DNA from: Saururus chinensis
Taxonomy: Eukaryota; Streptophyta; Magnoliopsida; Piperales; Saururaceae
NCBI GenBank assembly: GCA_035235625.1
Contig: CP141144.1
Coordinates: forward strand, 31,245,014-31,309,013
Reading direction: 5' to 3'
DNA: 64,000 nt
Below are positions 47,801 to 60,160 of the stretch, piece by piece. Both the position numbers and the translations under genes were made by a program. Below the pieces are notes generated by a model. It was not told where the DNA came from, made no database searches, and saw nothing but the letters and a program-made list of their open reading frames with translations. The first letter of the stretch is position 1. The number at the start of each line of letters is the position of its first letter.

Positions 47801-50606
47801 ACTAATAAGCCGATAATTAATTAACATTTTAAAGTACTATATAGGAAAAAGCAAACACAATAAAATATTGCAATTTCACTATAGAGGAAAATATTAATAA
47901 AAAAGTATGCTCAATTGCTTATAGTAGGGCAGACAGCTCTAACAATTTGCTAGAACCAATAGAACAAACTTAAATGACATTATACTAAAACATTGAAAAT
48001 GAATGCCATTGAACAAGTACATAAGTATAAAAGTATATAATAGAAACAGTGAAATCTTATTCAAACAGAAACTAAACAGGGCAGGGACCAAAGCTTATAT
48101 AATCAGTCTTGAATTCGTAATTAATTAAAGGACCATATCAAATCCTCGCCAAATTTGCAAATTGCAATTACAGCAAAAGAATAACTTTCCTATTTTTTTT
48201 TTATAGTCATAAAAAAATTGTGTTGGCAAATGCTAAAGTGAAGATCAAAGTTAAAGACCAACTTGCTCCAAAACTCAAGTTAAGCCCAGATAGAGCTACA
48301 TTGATCACCTCTTACCCAGGCCAAAATCAATTAAAAACTCATTAATATATTTAACAGTTTAAAAGGTAAGGGATAGTGCTATTTCCGTAAAGCAAATAGA
48401 ATTGACCAGTCTTTTTTATAAGAATTCAAAAAAGAAAAAACAAAATTTAATACCATTTTAAAATTAAGAAAATCAGTATACTATTGAAACTTTTGCAGAT
48501 AAATTGGCTTTTATTCAAAGGAGATCTTCATGCTCTCAGTCTTCCTTGATAATATCTCACTTTTAGAGTGCTCGGCATAGAATTCACTGTTGATGGTAGC
48601 CTTTTGTGAAGTTCAAACCTTTGATTCTTTGGCAACAAACAAATCCTCCAGTAAAGGCTTCAAAAACTCAAATCCCATTTTACTTTGATATGGTACACAC
48701 AAGTAAATAGCCAAATTCCTCTTCCATACCCATTTAAGGGTACTAGGTGGTTGAAATTGATCCCAGCAAGCATGTCTGTAAGTATCTTGTTTGCCTCAAG
48801 CCCTTAATGATTTAAAGCTTTGATTGGGGGGTTTCTGGTGGAATTGAAAAAATATGAGAGAGAGGTGGAAAGGAAGGAGATCGAATGGCCAAAGCAGAGA
48901 GGGAAAAGGTGGGGCTGGAAATAGGAGATTAAGAGAAGGCAGGAGAGGAAATAAGAAGCAAGGACGAGTCAGCAGAGGCAGGTCCAAGGATAGGACTGAG
49001 AGAAGAAAAACAATAGATTGCAAGCTGAGGGTTGAAGAAAAAAGAGATGGTTGACAAAACAGAGAAAAGGAGGAAAAGGCCACACGTGGGTGGATGAAGA
49101 AAAATATAAGATGGGCAGGCCAGAAGAGCTTGATAAGACAAAAGGCCAGGATTCAAAACTTATGTCCAGCAGATATCAGACATGCAACTGCTTACTATAT
49201 AACACAGTCCAAGTGACAATCACAAATGTTCTGGGCAGTGTACATGCGACATAAATTAATTTTCTACACTATTCATTCATTTTTTGACATTAGGGTTTGC
49301 CTTATACCTTTCTTCTTTATTTGAAAAGTCCTTTAAAAAAGATATTACAAGTCATAAACCACCTAGATATTGTTCAGTAATGACTGACTGGGAAAGAAAA
49401 GCAGATGTAAGCCAAGGCCTTTAAGCATCTCAAAATCTCACTGCAACTAAATTGACACTTACTGTTTAACCCCTGATTCATTTACAAACTTAAAGTTTCA
49501 AATTCAATTCCATTATTTAAGCAAAAAGTGTCTACACACTAGGTCAAAAGCCAAAACATCAATTGAATGTAACATGTTAAGTCCTTTAACCCTTAGAATC
49601 GTAGAACTCCCCACACTTAGAGGTCCATGTCCATGTCAGGCAACTTAATCATCGCACTCCCTTTGCTATCAACTCCAATTAGTCCTTTCCACTTTTTGCG
49701 GTAGCTCACATTCCTGTAGCTTTCACTTTGAAACAGAACAACTCTTTCAAGTTAGGCTACCCTCTCCATAAGCCGCTCCCTCCATCTTTAGCTTAAAAGG
49801 CATTTAGCTTTGATAGCAACCTCCTAAGATTTAACCATAACACCAAAGCCCCAAAAATGATAAAATGGTACAAGCCTTTCAAACCCTTGGGGTTGTAATT
49901 AAACAATCAGGCTCATACCTGATCAATAAAGTTAATTACAAAGCTTAAGCGATAGCAATTAATATTTGTAAAGAACAAAATTCATTTTCTCTTTTAAGCA
50001 AACATTATGAGTAATGCCTATGAAATATGCCTCATTTTTTAAATTGCAAACCTGCACCAAAAAGTTTGAACTATAGCTTCAACTCTTCATAAAAATTAAA
50101 CACAATGTATACACAAGAATTTATATAATTAACAGCAAGAAATCATAGAAAAAAGCAGTTATATGAACGTCATTAGAGTAATTCCATAACCAAATGATAA
50201 ACACTCAACATATTACAACATAAACCACACTAAATAACTCTAACAAGATAACAATACATATGTAAAAAAATGAAATTAAATGACCCTTTTGCAACTCGAA
50301 AAAAAAAATCTAGAGAGAAATTGAACAGAAAACAAGAACTCTCACCTCGCTGCCAAGGTAACCTCTAATTAGTCTCTGCACGTAACCTATAACAGCCTTC
50401 CTCCTCTCCTCCGATACAGCAGTCGGCTGAATTTGACTCACTATCTCACAAGTTGCTAGTTCAGCCACATGCAAGGTCTCAGAACCAAGGGGCAGCTGCT
50501 CGGGGTCAGGACATGTCGACGAGCCTGCAGAAAATGTAGAAGGGAGCGGCGACCGGCTGTTCAGAGTGCCATTCGGCTGCGGGAACTGAACTGGGAGATC
50601 GCCCAT
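35854..50606 (-). CDS. Nucleotidyltransferase of the plant PAP/OAS1 substrate-binding family (noncanonical poly(A)/U polymerase-like)
   Basis: Nine coding exons on the minus strand: 50606-50346, 47710-47525, 46917-46825, 43475-43293, 43201-43099, 39927-39742, 39538-38304, 38131-37608, 35908-35854. All junctions are GT-AG and the phases agree, giving about 941 aa. Residues 88-106 (LFPFGSVPLKTY, LPDGDID) hold the nucleotidyltransferase GS motif and two catalytic Asp (104, 106). The third is D163 in NIIVDISFNQLGG. LFKRSIILIKAWCYYESRIL and GLISTYALETLVLYIFHFFH form the PAP/OAS1 substrate-binding core. KHLNIIDPMKENNNLGRSVS and RIRSAFTYGARRLGRIL follow, then a long Ser/Pro/Asn-rich tail, probably disordered, with a Pro-rich run, ending YHLKNDDDFPPLV. 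The family resembles Arabidopsis At3g51620-type proteins, which are poorly characterised; nucleotide addition to RNA 3' ends is inferred from the fold. An in-frame ATG seven codons upstream (50627) is possible. Introns of 91 to 3349 bp hold small transposons. Confidence 0.88.
36883..36910. repeat. (TA)n microsatellite in intron 8
   Basis: About 13 TA units, followed by ACTGTGTGTG. It lies in the last intron of the nucleotidyltransferase gene. Confidence 0.9.
41743..41927. mobile_element. Foldback (MITE-like) hairpin in intron 5
   Basis: Arms 41743-41795 and 41873-41927 are inverted copies about 53 bp long (CATTATCAGTTCTAAG against CTTAGAACTGATAATG; GGCTAGTTGTCAGGAG against CTCCTAACGACTAGCC) with few mismatches and an ~77-bp spacer. 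No coding content and no clear target duplication, so the class is unknown. Confidence 0.7.
44111..44716. mobile_element. ~0.6-kb insertion with short terminal inverted repeats in intron 3
   Basis: The left end, TGCAATCATGGTTCGCAATA, matches the reverse complement of the right end, TGCAGTCATGGTTGCAATAT. Subterminal parts on both sides are rich in GATAT/ATATC words. It is AT-rich, non-coding and without an obvious target duplication. It is a probable non-autonomous DNA transposon. Confidence 0.55.
44845..44965 (+). mobile_element. tRNA-derived SINE-like fragment in intron 3
   Basis: The plus strand has an A-box-like TTAGTCTGGTTGG (44857-44869) and a B-box-like GGGTCAAACCCC (44901-44912) about 44 nt apart, followed by a TG-rich stretch and an A-rich end (TTAAAAATAAA). 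This layout is that of a plant tRNA-derived SINE. The sequence does not fold as a tRNA gene: it lacks a CCA-stem match and a plausible anticodon arm. Confidence 0.5.
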
Positions 50607-51181
50607 GCAATCAAATGCTTTGAACATTCAACAAGCTGAAATCTTTTCCGGGAATATCAAAGCCCCGCCATTCACAATGAATGGTAGAGGCCGGGATCAC
50701 GGTCCTGCCTTCAAAAATTCAAACTCAATCACTGAGTTTTCATTGCATAATAAAAAAAATACTTTTCTTTTCTGATTACTAACCAAGATCATAGATTTTC
50801 CATAAAATTGCAAAAGATAACTCAACTCTCTGAACCTTTTAACACCATTAGCAATTGCTTGTACACTATATTAAGATCAAGAAGAAACCAAAAGGGCATT
50901 TTTCCGGAGCCAAACTATGTATAATTACAACCAAAAAACGAAAAAAAAAGACAAAAATTATTGAAAATAACAGAATCATAATCAGAAGAGAACTGGGATT
51001 GGGAAATTGAAATACTTCCGTGATGTTGCCAAGCTCGGGGGAGTGCTTGGGCGGAACAGAGGAGAAGGAACAAGACTGGAAGCTTTGGCGGGGTTTAGAT
51101 TTTGGTCGCTGGAAATGGAAATGGGAAAATCAGCTTTGTTTTTCTTTTTCACTCAAATCCCAATAGCGTGTGCTCTCCTGG

Positions 51182-51189
51182 ATTTTATA
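51182..51189 (-). promoter_or_regulatory. TATA box of the nucleotidyltransferase gene
   Basis: The minus strand reads TATAAAAT at 51189-51182, in CGGTATAAAATCCAGG. A start of transcription about 30 bp downstream would be near 51150, giving a 5' leader of ~0.55 kb before the ATG at 50606. A CTATTGGG (CCAAT-like on the other strand) lies at about 51160-51168, downstream of it. Confidence 0.55.
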
Positions 51190-51259
51190 CCGACCGTCTC
51201 GGGAAGAAAAAAGGTTTTGATTAGGGTCCCCCTTCTTAGGGAGAATTACCAAAGGTTCC

Positions 51260-52390
51260 GATTGTGCTTTGCAAATTGATAAAATTGCATGTTTTTACAA
51301 ATTATCCACTTGGACCTCCCTTTTAAGCATCTTGCTGGGGTGATAAAGAAAGCCTACGGGCCAAGTCATATGAAGATATGGAAATGGCTTTTTTATTACC
51401 CTGAGCTAGATAATTCAATAAATTTCCTATAAGAAATGAAAATGAATACTATATAACACATAAAAAAAGTACACACTACATATACATTATTAAGGTTTGT
51501 TTGATAAGATTAAGTATGAGCTCTTCCCACTGTTTGGTAAATGCATGATTTGTGAGCCAATCTCATTTAGTTATATTCAAGCAAAAATATGGCCCAAGTT
51601 GCATTTTACATAAATGTATATTTCCAAGAGTTATCAATTAATAGTTGATATTAAAAAGTCACTATCCTAAATATTCTAAAGGGTAAATTTTATTTAATTG
51701 TAGTTAAAGCAGATACTAATCACTATTGTTGTAAAGATTTTTTTTCTTAATGGCATTGCCACCTACATGGTTCAATATATGGCGAATTACTTACTAAATT
51801 GAGTTAAATTGAAGTTATGATTAGATCGTATTCTACTTCTAACTAAATAGTGAATATTTAATTTAATAAAATTAATGAATATTGATATAAGTATGATATG
51901 AGTGTTCCACTTAGTAATATATTATGAGTGTACACAATGGAGGCATGGCCTGGATGACCTATAATAACTCTATTGAAGAATACTCGTTTCCATTACTATA
52001 GTTTTTATACTAGGATTGATAAAATTTGTAGTTTGATAAGATTTTGTCATAAGAGTGCATTTAAATACTTATGTACAATATCTTTTCAATTAAACTTGAC
52101 AAAAAATCCTTGGCACATATGGAGCTTCAATTTTTTTTATGAAGTTTCTTTAGTTTCTTATTGATTAGTTTAATATTCATGTTTGATTAGTTCCATCAAT
52201 ATTTTTGTCGGCGTCATAATTGTTAGTATATCCTTTAATGCTACAACCACTTGTGCTCCCTTAGAACACTCAGCAAGCCCACACCCAAATGTGAGCCCTT
52301 GCCTATGTGGTGTGTGGGGCAAGTGGTAGTATTTTGGGTGATTCCAGAAAAGTTTATAGCATAAGAATAGAATTATATGCCTTTCACATA
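51260..52390. other. AT-rich spacer upstream of the nucleotidyltransferase gene
   Basis: No gene or recognisable element. It runs into the older long-LTR fragment, whose left limit is unclear (about 52340-52400). Confidence 0.4.
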
Positions 52391-52510
52391 TCATGATTAA
52401 ATTATAAGTGAATGATGGTGTCATGTCTAGCTTCAAGTGTGGTATGAATATTCTTATGTAAGTTTAGTATGAGGTTACACTTGATTTGAATTGTGTTTTT
52501 CGATGATTTT

Positions 52511-55500
52511 TGTAAGATCTCTGATCTTAAACCGGTTTTTGTTTCTTTTTAATTATCGGTTATCGTGAGGATAACACGTTTTTTGATTTATTCGGTGGTT
52601 TCAAAGATAAATGGTTTTTATGATGGTTTTAATCAAAATCAACTTTTCAATTAGTGGTTTTAAGTGATTTTGAATCAAATGTGAATTTTTAGGAGTTTTC
52701 TAAATTTTTACTATTTTTCTAAAAATCAGGGTTTGGCGGGACCCCCTGTGGGCCCCACCGTCAAAATTTGGGTTTTTGGACCAAATTAACCCAGACATCA
52801 ACACAAGCTCTTATAAAAAATTTCATAATTTTTTCAGGTTTTATTAGTGCTCAAATAGCTAAATTACTCATTTTTAACCTATTTTTTATTCATACCTCAC
52901 AATTTACCCATGCACACCCCAAAACCTACTATAAAATGACAGACCTAAGTTTGGGAATAGGCTGAGAAGGAGAGGTCAGGCCTAATCCCCAATTAGGCCT
53001 AGATTAGAAGGTGTTTAAGGTAAGTCCCTTCTAATTAAGCCCTAAATCCTAGCCTTTCCCTTAATCACTTCTAGATCTACCATTTCCCCTTTGTTTGGAT
53101 TCGTTTTTAAATATCAAAACTACTGATTTGCATCTTTACTTCAAACCCTAGGTCTAAAAATCCGATTTTTATATTCAACAAGCCCTGGATCTAAGTTTTT
53201 TATTAGGGTTTTTTATGTTACATCGGTTTTAATGGAGTTTAATTCAAACTCTATGTCTTTGTAAGGTTTTCAAGAAGAGTAACCATCGAATCCAAGCCTA
53301 ATCAAGGGATAAGGTAATGGACTTTCGAAATTTCAGTCTTCTTATTGTAAAATTCTTGATTTTGTGGTTTATCTTGAATGGTTTTACTTGATTTAAGGCT
53401 TTAATGATATGATTAGTAAATGGTAATCTTTAATCCCGATTTCATAAGGTTTTATCTTGTTATGATGTGGATTAGCATTCTGGAAATTATGGTGGACTTT
53501 TAATGGCATTTGAGTTGTTAGATGGAGATATTAAGATTTATCAATGGAGTTTCGGTTTGAAAAATTGAAATGAAGAAGATGATCAAAACTGCTTTGTTGG
53601 CGATAGAACGGCCCTGAGGGCGTTCGAATGGCAACACTACAATTTTAGCATTTTTCATGTTTAGCCGATCAAACGGCCCTGCAGGGCATTCAAAAGGCTA
53701 CACTGCAGGATTTGACAATTTTGTGTATGTTGCTTATTTTAACATATCTATTTCAAAATATCATTTTTATGTTTAGGTGGAGTATTTTGATCTATAATAA
53801 GCTACTTGAAGAGCATTCTATTGATGTTAGAAGTTGTGGTATATATATTTAAAGTTATGTGGAATGGCTTGTGGTTAGTTATACGATGTTGGAATTACCA
53901 TCTTGAAGTTATGAATGGTTGGTTCTCTATGGTTAGGTGTATTTTTAGTAGAGCTACAACATACTAATGGGCTGATATGTCATGTTAAGATGTGGTTAAT
54001 TGATGTGTGAATGTTAGTGTTATGTCTTGACTCAAGTATGAAGTAAATGATCTTATATGAGGTTAGCTTGTGGTTAAGCTTTGATTCGAGCTACGATTTT
54101 CAATGATTCTTCTCCTATGATTTCCGCTGAAATTCATGATTATATGTTAATTCACATGTGTAGTGTGGTAGTGAGTTAATTTCAAGAAGGTTAATATGCA
54201 TTGAGTGAAGTGCTTCTACTAGGTACACACACATGTGGGGTTTAATGATGATGATGAGGATTGATATTATGATTATAAATGATGCATGAGGGGCTGATGA
54301 GAGCACTTATCATGAATTAGGATTCAAGTATGCCTTGCTCATGTATGTACCATGTTGCATACATCATGAAAATGGATTTCCAATTAAGGCTTTATTGAGA
54401 TTAACCGAGTTTGATCGATTGGATGCAACGTGGTGAAATTGCATGCCGGATTAATCGGTCATTGGATTAATCGAAACTTGATTGGTCCAAAAGGACATGT
54501 TTTGATTTAAGTTCCTTTGTGGAACATGTGCACTCCCCGGGTTGAGTCGAGTCAAGATGAGATTATATGAGGACGAGTCTTATACTTGTTGCGGTTGAGA
54601 TTTATTTATTGAGAATAGTCACATCTGGACACTGAGCATCGAGAGTGGTATGCCTTCGTGCACTGGCTACCACGTGTTCTAGGTTCCCAATGCGGAAATT
54701 TGGACTCTCCCCACTACAGAGAGGTTCTTAGCGAACACCCTGCTCTAGGTTCTCTATGTGGAATTTGGACGTTCTTGGCCAGAACTGTCCTTAGCGAGTA
54801 GACCTGCTCTAGGTTCCCTTTGGGGAATTTGGATTTCCCGTGTGGATTATCCTTGGCTAGCAGAGGGGCTGACTACCCCTACATCTTGGTTTCTCTTATG
54901 GAATTCGGACTGTGTCCTGAGTGGGCAATGCCCCAGGTTTCCAGTTAGGAAATTTGGACCACGTCCAAACTTGCGGCAATGATTGTGTTTACTCCTTGAG
55001 GGAGGCATTCCTTATATGATGTGATGCATGACTTAATATGTATGTTGGAGATACATCTCATGCAGATTGATATGATGTGAAGCATGATGGAATATGTATG
55101 TTAGAGATACATCTCATGCACGATTGATATGATGCTGAAGCATGATGGAATATGTATGTTAGAGATACATCTCATGCACGATTGATATGATGCTGAAGCA
55201 TGATGGAATATGTATGTTAGAGATACATCTCATGCACGATTGATATGATGTTGAAGCATGATTGATATGTATGTTAGAGATACACTTAATGTAGGTGGAT
55301 ATGATGTTGAAGCATGATTGATATGTATGTTAGAGATACATTTCATGCATGTTGATATGATGTGATGCATGATTGAATATGTATGTTAGAGATACATCTC
55401 ATGCAGGATTGATATGGTGTTGAAGCATGATTGATATGTATGTTAGAGATACACTTCATGCATGTTGTTATGATGTGAATGGCACTATGTAGATTAGACA

Positions 55501-56127
55501 CTATGATGCAAGTGTAGGTGATGTGCATATGTGATAAAAAAATGTTACATCTTGTCAATTTTTGATTTGAATAATTATATTGTTATGCCATCGTGTTGCC
55601 GATGCTGATAGTATATTAGAAAACCATTGCTGAGTTTGTTTAAACTCACCCCTCTTTATTGTGTTTTGCGTTGGGGCTGTGTGGTGCGACATGCAGATGG
55701 ACAGGATCTCTTCTTTGAGGAAAGATCAGAGACGACTTGGATGTGATCGTGGAGACTCTTATGTGACTTATTTTCCTTAGTTTATGCTTTATGTTTAGAA
55801 CCCTTGTGTATGGTTCTCTGTTGGATTTATGCTACTTTATTCAGTTGTGTTGCTTAAGACCTATTTTGGAGCCTAGAGTGGGCTATGGTTGACTAAGCAT
55901 GTGGGTTTGAAACTAGTCGTTTATTTTGAGTTAAGCGACTCTCTTTCTTTTCTACTTATTTACTCTTGCTCAAAGGAATGTGTATACTCCGTAATTCTGT
56001 TAGATCGCCTGTATTTAGGGTTAAGTCTTTTGCTAAATTGTTTCTCAATTTTCCCCTCTCGCCCCCGCGCGCTTGACCGGCCCTTGGACCGGGTTCGGCT
56101 CGGGTCGGGCAATGCCGTGGCGTGACA
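52511..56127 (-). mobile_element. Solo LTR (3617 bp, LTR A) with perfect target duplication
   Basis: The plus-strand left end is TGTAAGATCTCTGATC and the right end is GCCGTGGCGTGACA, so read on the minus strand the LTR starts TGTCACGCCACGGC and ends with CTTACA. The flanking ATTTT (52506-52510 and 56128-56132) is a perfect 5-bp duplication. There is no coding capacity and no second LTR. It holds a tandem array at 55013-55475 and GAACGGCCCTG/GGGCGTTCGAA words near 53600-53690. The family is probably a long-LTR Gypsy type, not proven. Confidence 0.8.
55013..55475. repeat. ~58-bp tandem array in LTR A
   Basis: Eight copies spaced 54-59 bp, each with GATATGATG(C/T)TGAAGCATGA and TATGTATGTTAGAGATACAT. 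The copies at 55090-55220 are almost identical, so the array has expanded recently. Confidence 0.95.
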
Positions 56128-57104
56128 ATTTTCACCCATGCTTTTAATAAGAACTATGATTTAATGTTAATGACCATGTGGTGGTATGATGATGAGTTAT
56201 TTACAAGGCATATTCATATGCTTAGAATTGAATGTTTCTACTATGTACATATACATGTGGAGGATGATTATGATGATGTTTGATATTATGATTAAAAAGG
56301 ATGCATGAGGGACTGATGGGAGCACATTTCATGAATTAGGATTCATGTATGGATTGCCTATGTATGTACCATGTTGCATGCATCATGAAATGGACTTCCG
56401 AATGAGACTTTAACGAGATTAGACATGGTGGATTGATTGGATGCAATGGCTTGAGATTACATGCCAGATTAATCGATCGTTGGCGTATTGAAAATTAGTT
56501 GGTCCGAAAGGACATGATTTCGACTTGAGTTCCTAAGTGGAATATGTATCCTCCCCAGGCTGAGTTGAGTTATTTTGATGTGGTTGAGATTTATTTATTG
56601 AGTCATTTGGACCCTGAGAATCCAGAGTGGTATGCCTTCGTACACTGGCTATTACGTGTTCTAGGTTTCCTTTATGGAAATAAGGCTCTCCCAACTACAC
56701 GAGATGCCTAGGGCAAACACACTCCTCTAGTTCTTCATGAGGAGATCGGATGTTCCCTGCCAGGACTGTCCAGGGCGAGCAAACTGCTCTAGGTTTCCAT
56801 AAGGAAATCAAACCTCCATTTGTGGATAGTCCAGGGTGAGCAAAGGGGTTGACTACCCGAAACACCCTGGTTTCCTTCGTAGAAGTCAGACTACCTCCAA
56901 GGCGGGTGATATGATTGTTTTCCTCTCCGTGATAGAGATATTCACTATTGTTGATTATGCATATATATGAGATAATATTATGCTCAGGTTGCACAGATTG
57001 TGTAGGGATAATTGAGACTATGTGACACATGTGGATATAGTTGATATGCATGATTATGGATTAGTGCGTGAGACACTATTCTACAGGGTGAATGTATGCG
57101 ATGA

Positions 57105-57450
57105 CTATGAATCATGAATGAGATGATTATGATATACTATGTGAAATAGTATGCAAGATTAATGGATGTTTTAGAAATAAATCATGAATGAGATGATATT
57201 GTGATATACTATGTGAAATGGTATGCAGGATGGATGAATGCATGGGAAATAAATCATGAATGAGATGATATTATGATATACTATGTGAAATAGTATGTAC
57301 AAGATGTGTTGATGATCATGTGAGTATATGTATGTGATGAGTAGTCATGCACAAGTTATGCTAATATATCATGATGAATGCATGTGATTTGTATGTGATA
57401 AGTAGTCATGCACAGGTTATGCTAATATATCATGATGAATGCATGTGATT
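57105..57450. repeat. Short tandem repeats in LTR B
   Basis: Three copies of a ~60-bp unit with AATCATGAATGAGATGAT and GATATACTATGTGAAAT (57105-57300), then two of a ~62-bp unit with AGTAGTCATGCACAGGTTAT and GCTAATATATCATGATGAAT (57335-57450). They occupy a place similar to the array in LTR A but have a different sequence. Confidence 0.85.
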
Positions 57451-58023
57451 TATGTAATGATTTCTAGGTGAAATATATTTGATGATTTTGGATTTACTCT
57501 CTCGACATATAAAACCTTACTGAGTTTTACTCACCCGTCTTTCTGTGTTTTATTTTGGGGTTGCATAGCATGACATATAGTTAACCAGGATCCTCTGTAC
57601 GAGGAACAATTGGGGAAATCATGGTATTAGGTGTAGATGTCTTTGGACTTTATTATGTTTTCGTATTTATGCTGTTATGATCATAGAACACCATATATAA
57701 TATTTTTTGTTTCAGATTCGTGTATACCTTATGTTTTTAGGTCTGTTTAAGATTTTCTGATTTTGAGTCATGTGTAATGGCTCGGGATTTTAAGTAGTGG
57801 GTATATGACTTATGGACTAGTTTAGAGTTAAAGTCCTCTTCTATTTTCCTTATTTCTCTTTCACAAAGGTTTAAAGGTGCGCAACTCCGTATGTTTTCAA
57901 CCAATTAAGAAGGGGTTAAAGTCTTCCGCTATGTTAAACGATCCAACCTTATCGCCCCTGTGTGCTTTGACCATCCCTTGGACCAGGTTTGGCTCAGGTA
58001 AGGCGGGGTGTCAGGGCGTGACA

Positions 58024-58143
58024 ACCAGTGCCTCCCACTACTCACCCCTCTCTACCAATGCCTCCAGCTACTCTTCTTTCTCTGCCAGTGCATCCCGCTA
58101 CTCTTCCCTCTTTGCCAACATCTCTCACTTCCCGCAAGTCTAC
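58024..58143. repeat. 30-bp minisatellite, four copies
   Basis: Units at 58024, 58054, 58084 and 58114, each like (A/G)CCA(G/A)TGCCTCC followed by GCTACTC and a CT-rich end. They abut the end of LTR B. The plus-strand frame is open through them (Ser/Ala/Tyr-rich), but nothing shows that it is a gene. Confidence 0.85.
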
Positions 58144-58259
58144 ACCTCCCACCTCCTGCTAGTCTACGACTCTTGCCCTCCTTGTCTTTATGCCTTTGCC
58201 TTAGGTGAAGCTCCTTGTGTCCCTATCTCCCTAATTTTCCCTCCCTGTCTCCTTGTCTA

Positions 58260-58900
58260 AAACTTGTGTTAAAAAATTTTCTCCCTATTTAAAAAAGATG
58301 AAAAGAGCTATTGATGTTGATGAGAGTGAGAGATACAACAATTTAAGAAAAACACAAAATACCAACCATTTTTACTATCTACTTTGATCAAGCATCGTTC
58401 TCGTTGATCAGAGCCATCAATGTGTATTGCAATCGGAAACAACCATTTTTAATTAATTCATTAGCAATGTTTAAAATGTCTTTTTGGGTCTGAATGCACC
58501 AACTCGCTTTTCTAGAAAGAGAGCTCGTGGATGCAAAATTGGTTTTGATGGTTATTAGTGATAACTTTTCAATGTTTTCATCTATAATGTTGCTCAATTT
58601 TTTTGGGGGGTTTCTTCTCCTTTGACTGGTTAAGTTTGTTTATAATGGGAATCTTGGCATGAGAATCATAAGAACTAAAGTAGCAATGGAAATTTTTTAA
58701 AGATATTATTATTTTTGTGTGTTTTCTTATGGTTGTTGTTTGTTGATTTATTAAATTTTAGCATTCACTTTTTTCCTTGTCCTTAAATAGTTGGTGCCTC
58801 CTCCACATTTTGCTCCTTCACATTAAGCATCTACTCGTCCAAATCAGCTAAAAGATTCAAAGAAATCAAATAGCCTTTTATGGCTATATCACAACATTAG
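58260..58900. other. AT-rich spacer
   Basis: No gene or repeat boundary is seen between the minisatellite and the repeat cluster that follows. Confidence 0.4.
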
Positions 58901-58959
58901 GAACATTTGTAAGGCATATGTACAAATAAAATATTATTTATTTGGGTGTGGAATAGTAA

Positions 58960-60160
58960 TAATATGTAATGCATAGTATAATATGGGTTAGTTATTTGAT
59001 ATTGGTTTAAAATGCATTTGTGTGTCATGGGTATATTGTAAAAATATATTGATATTGTTGAAACATTTATGCAATGATATTTGATCCAAATTTTGGACAT
59101 ATGGATAGAGTATTTGATGGAATGGATGTTTTTAATCACTTGTTTAGTGATAGTTTATGCCTAAGTTATGCATATGGCTTTAAAATAGGGGCACTTTTAT
59201 GCACTAGAGTTTGTTCAACAATTATATGGTAGGGTTGTAGGGTGATGCATTTGGGTGTTAAATAGTAATAAATTGTTATGTTATGCATAGTAGAATATAA
59301 GTTCGGTGTTTGATATTGGTTTGAAATGCATTCATGTCATGTGTATATTGCAGAAACAATTCTCAAACAATTCTCTAATATTGCTGAAACATTTATGCAA
59401 TATTGCATAATTATTTTTGAAATAATATTTGACCCAAATTTTGGACATATGGATGTAGAATTTGAAGGAATGGATGTTGTTAATAACTTATCCAGTAATA
59501 GCTTATGTCTACGTTATGCACAAAGCTTTGAAATGCCCAGTGATAGTAATAAATGATAAAAAATGTTTGTTATGAATATCTAAATATAGGTTAGTTATTT
59601 GATGTTGGTTTGAAATACATTATGTGATGAGTATACTCTAGAAATAGTTCCACAATATCGTAAAACTGTTTTTGTAATGTTATTTTTATGGTATGTTGTA
59701 TATATTATTTTATATTGGAATGAATGTGTGTTAGTAATCACTTGTGGAATAAATCTTATGTTTGAAATATTTCCATGCTATAGTAAGGATATATCATGCA
59801 TATGTGTTTGATTTAGTAGGGCCACATTCATACATTTTAGTGTGAAATAGTAATAAATGGTTGTGTTATGCATATTTAAAGAATAGTGATATTCCCATAA
59901 CAAAAACACCCACAAAAACTTACACAAGAGTTTTAATTGGACTCACAAGTAGGCCCTACACATAGTTCACATGGGCTCACTTATTTAGACCTATCAAAAC
60001 TCATGTGCGAGTTATTGATGTGTATTTTTTATGTGAAAATATTATTTTCCATATTTAAATATAGGTTAGTAGTTTGAAGTTGGTTTGAAAAGCATTGTGT
60101 GCTGGGTTTATTGCAGAAACACTTTTGCAACATTGTACAAACATTTTAGCTTGTCCCCAT
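58960..60160. repeat. Old cluster of ~300-bp repeats
   Basis: Four diverged copies begin with GGTTAGTTATTTGATATTGG-like sequence near 58987, 59302, 59590 and 60063, each continuing with TTTGAAATGCATT and a GTATATTGCAGAAAC-like segment. Copies 1 and 2 share a further ~150 bp (CAAATTTTGGACATATGGAT, GGAATGGATGTT, TTATGC). Spacings are about 315, 290 and 470 bp. Confidence 0.8.

Larger units (their letters stand above)
52390..58023 (-). mobile_element. Older long-LTR fragment (LTR B), interrupted by a solo LTR of its own family
   Basis: The right end at 58023 is, on the minus strand, TGTCACGCCCTGACACC, like the start of the solo LTR at 56127. 56128-58023 matches the inside of that LTR (for example TGATATTATGATTA, GGATGCATGAGGG, TATGTACCATGTTGCAT). 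The short stretch left of 52510 (about 52390-52505) also matches the inside of the solo LTR. So the solo LTR sits inside this one, in the same orientation. The left part of LTR B is missing or too diverged to see. No coding region. Confidence 0.65.
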
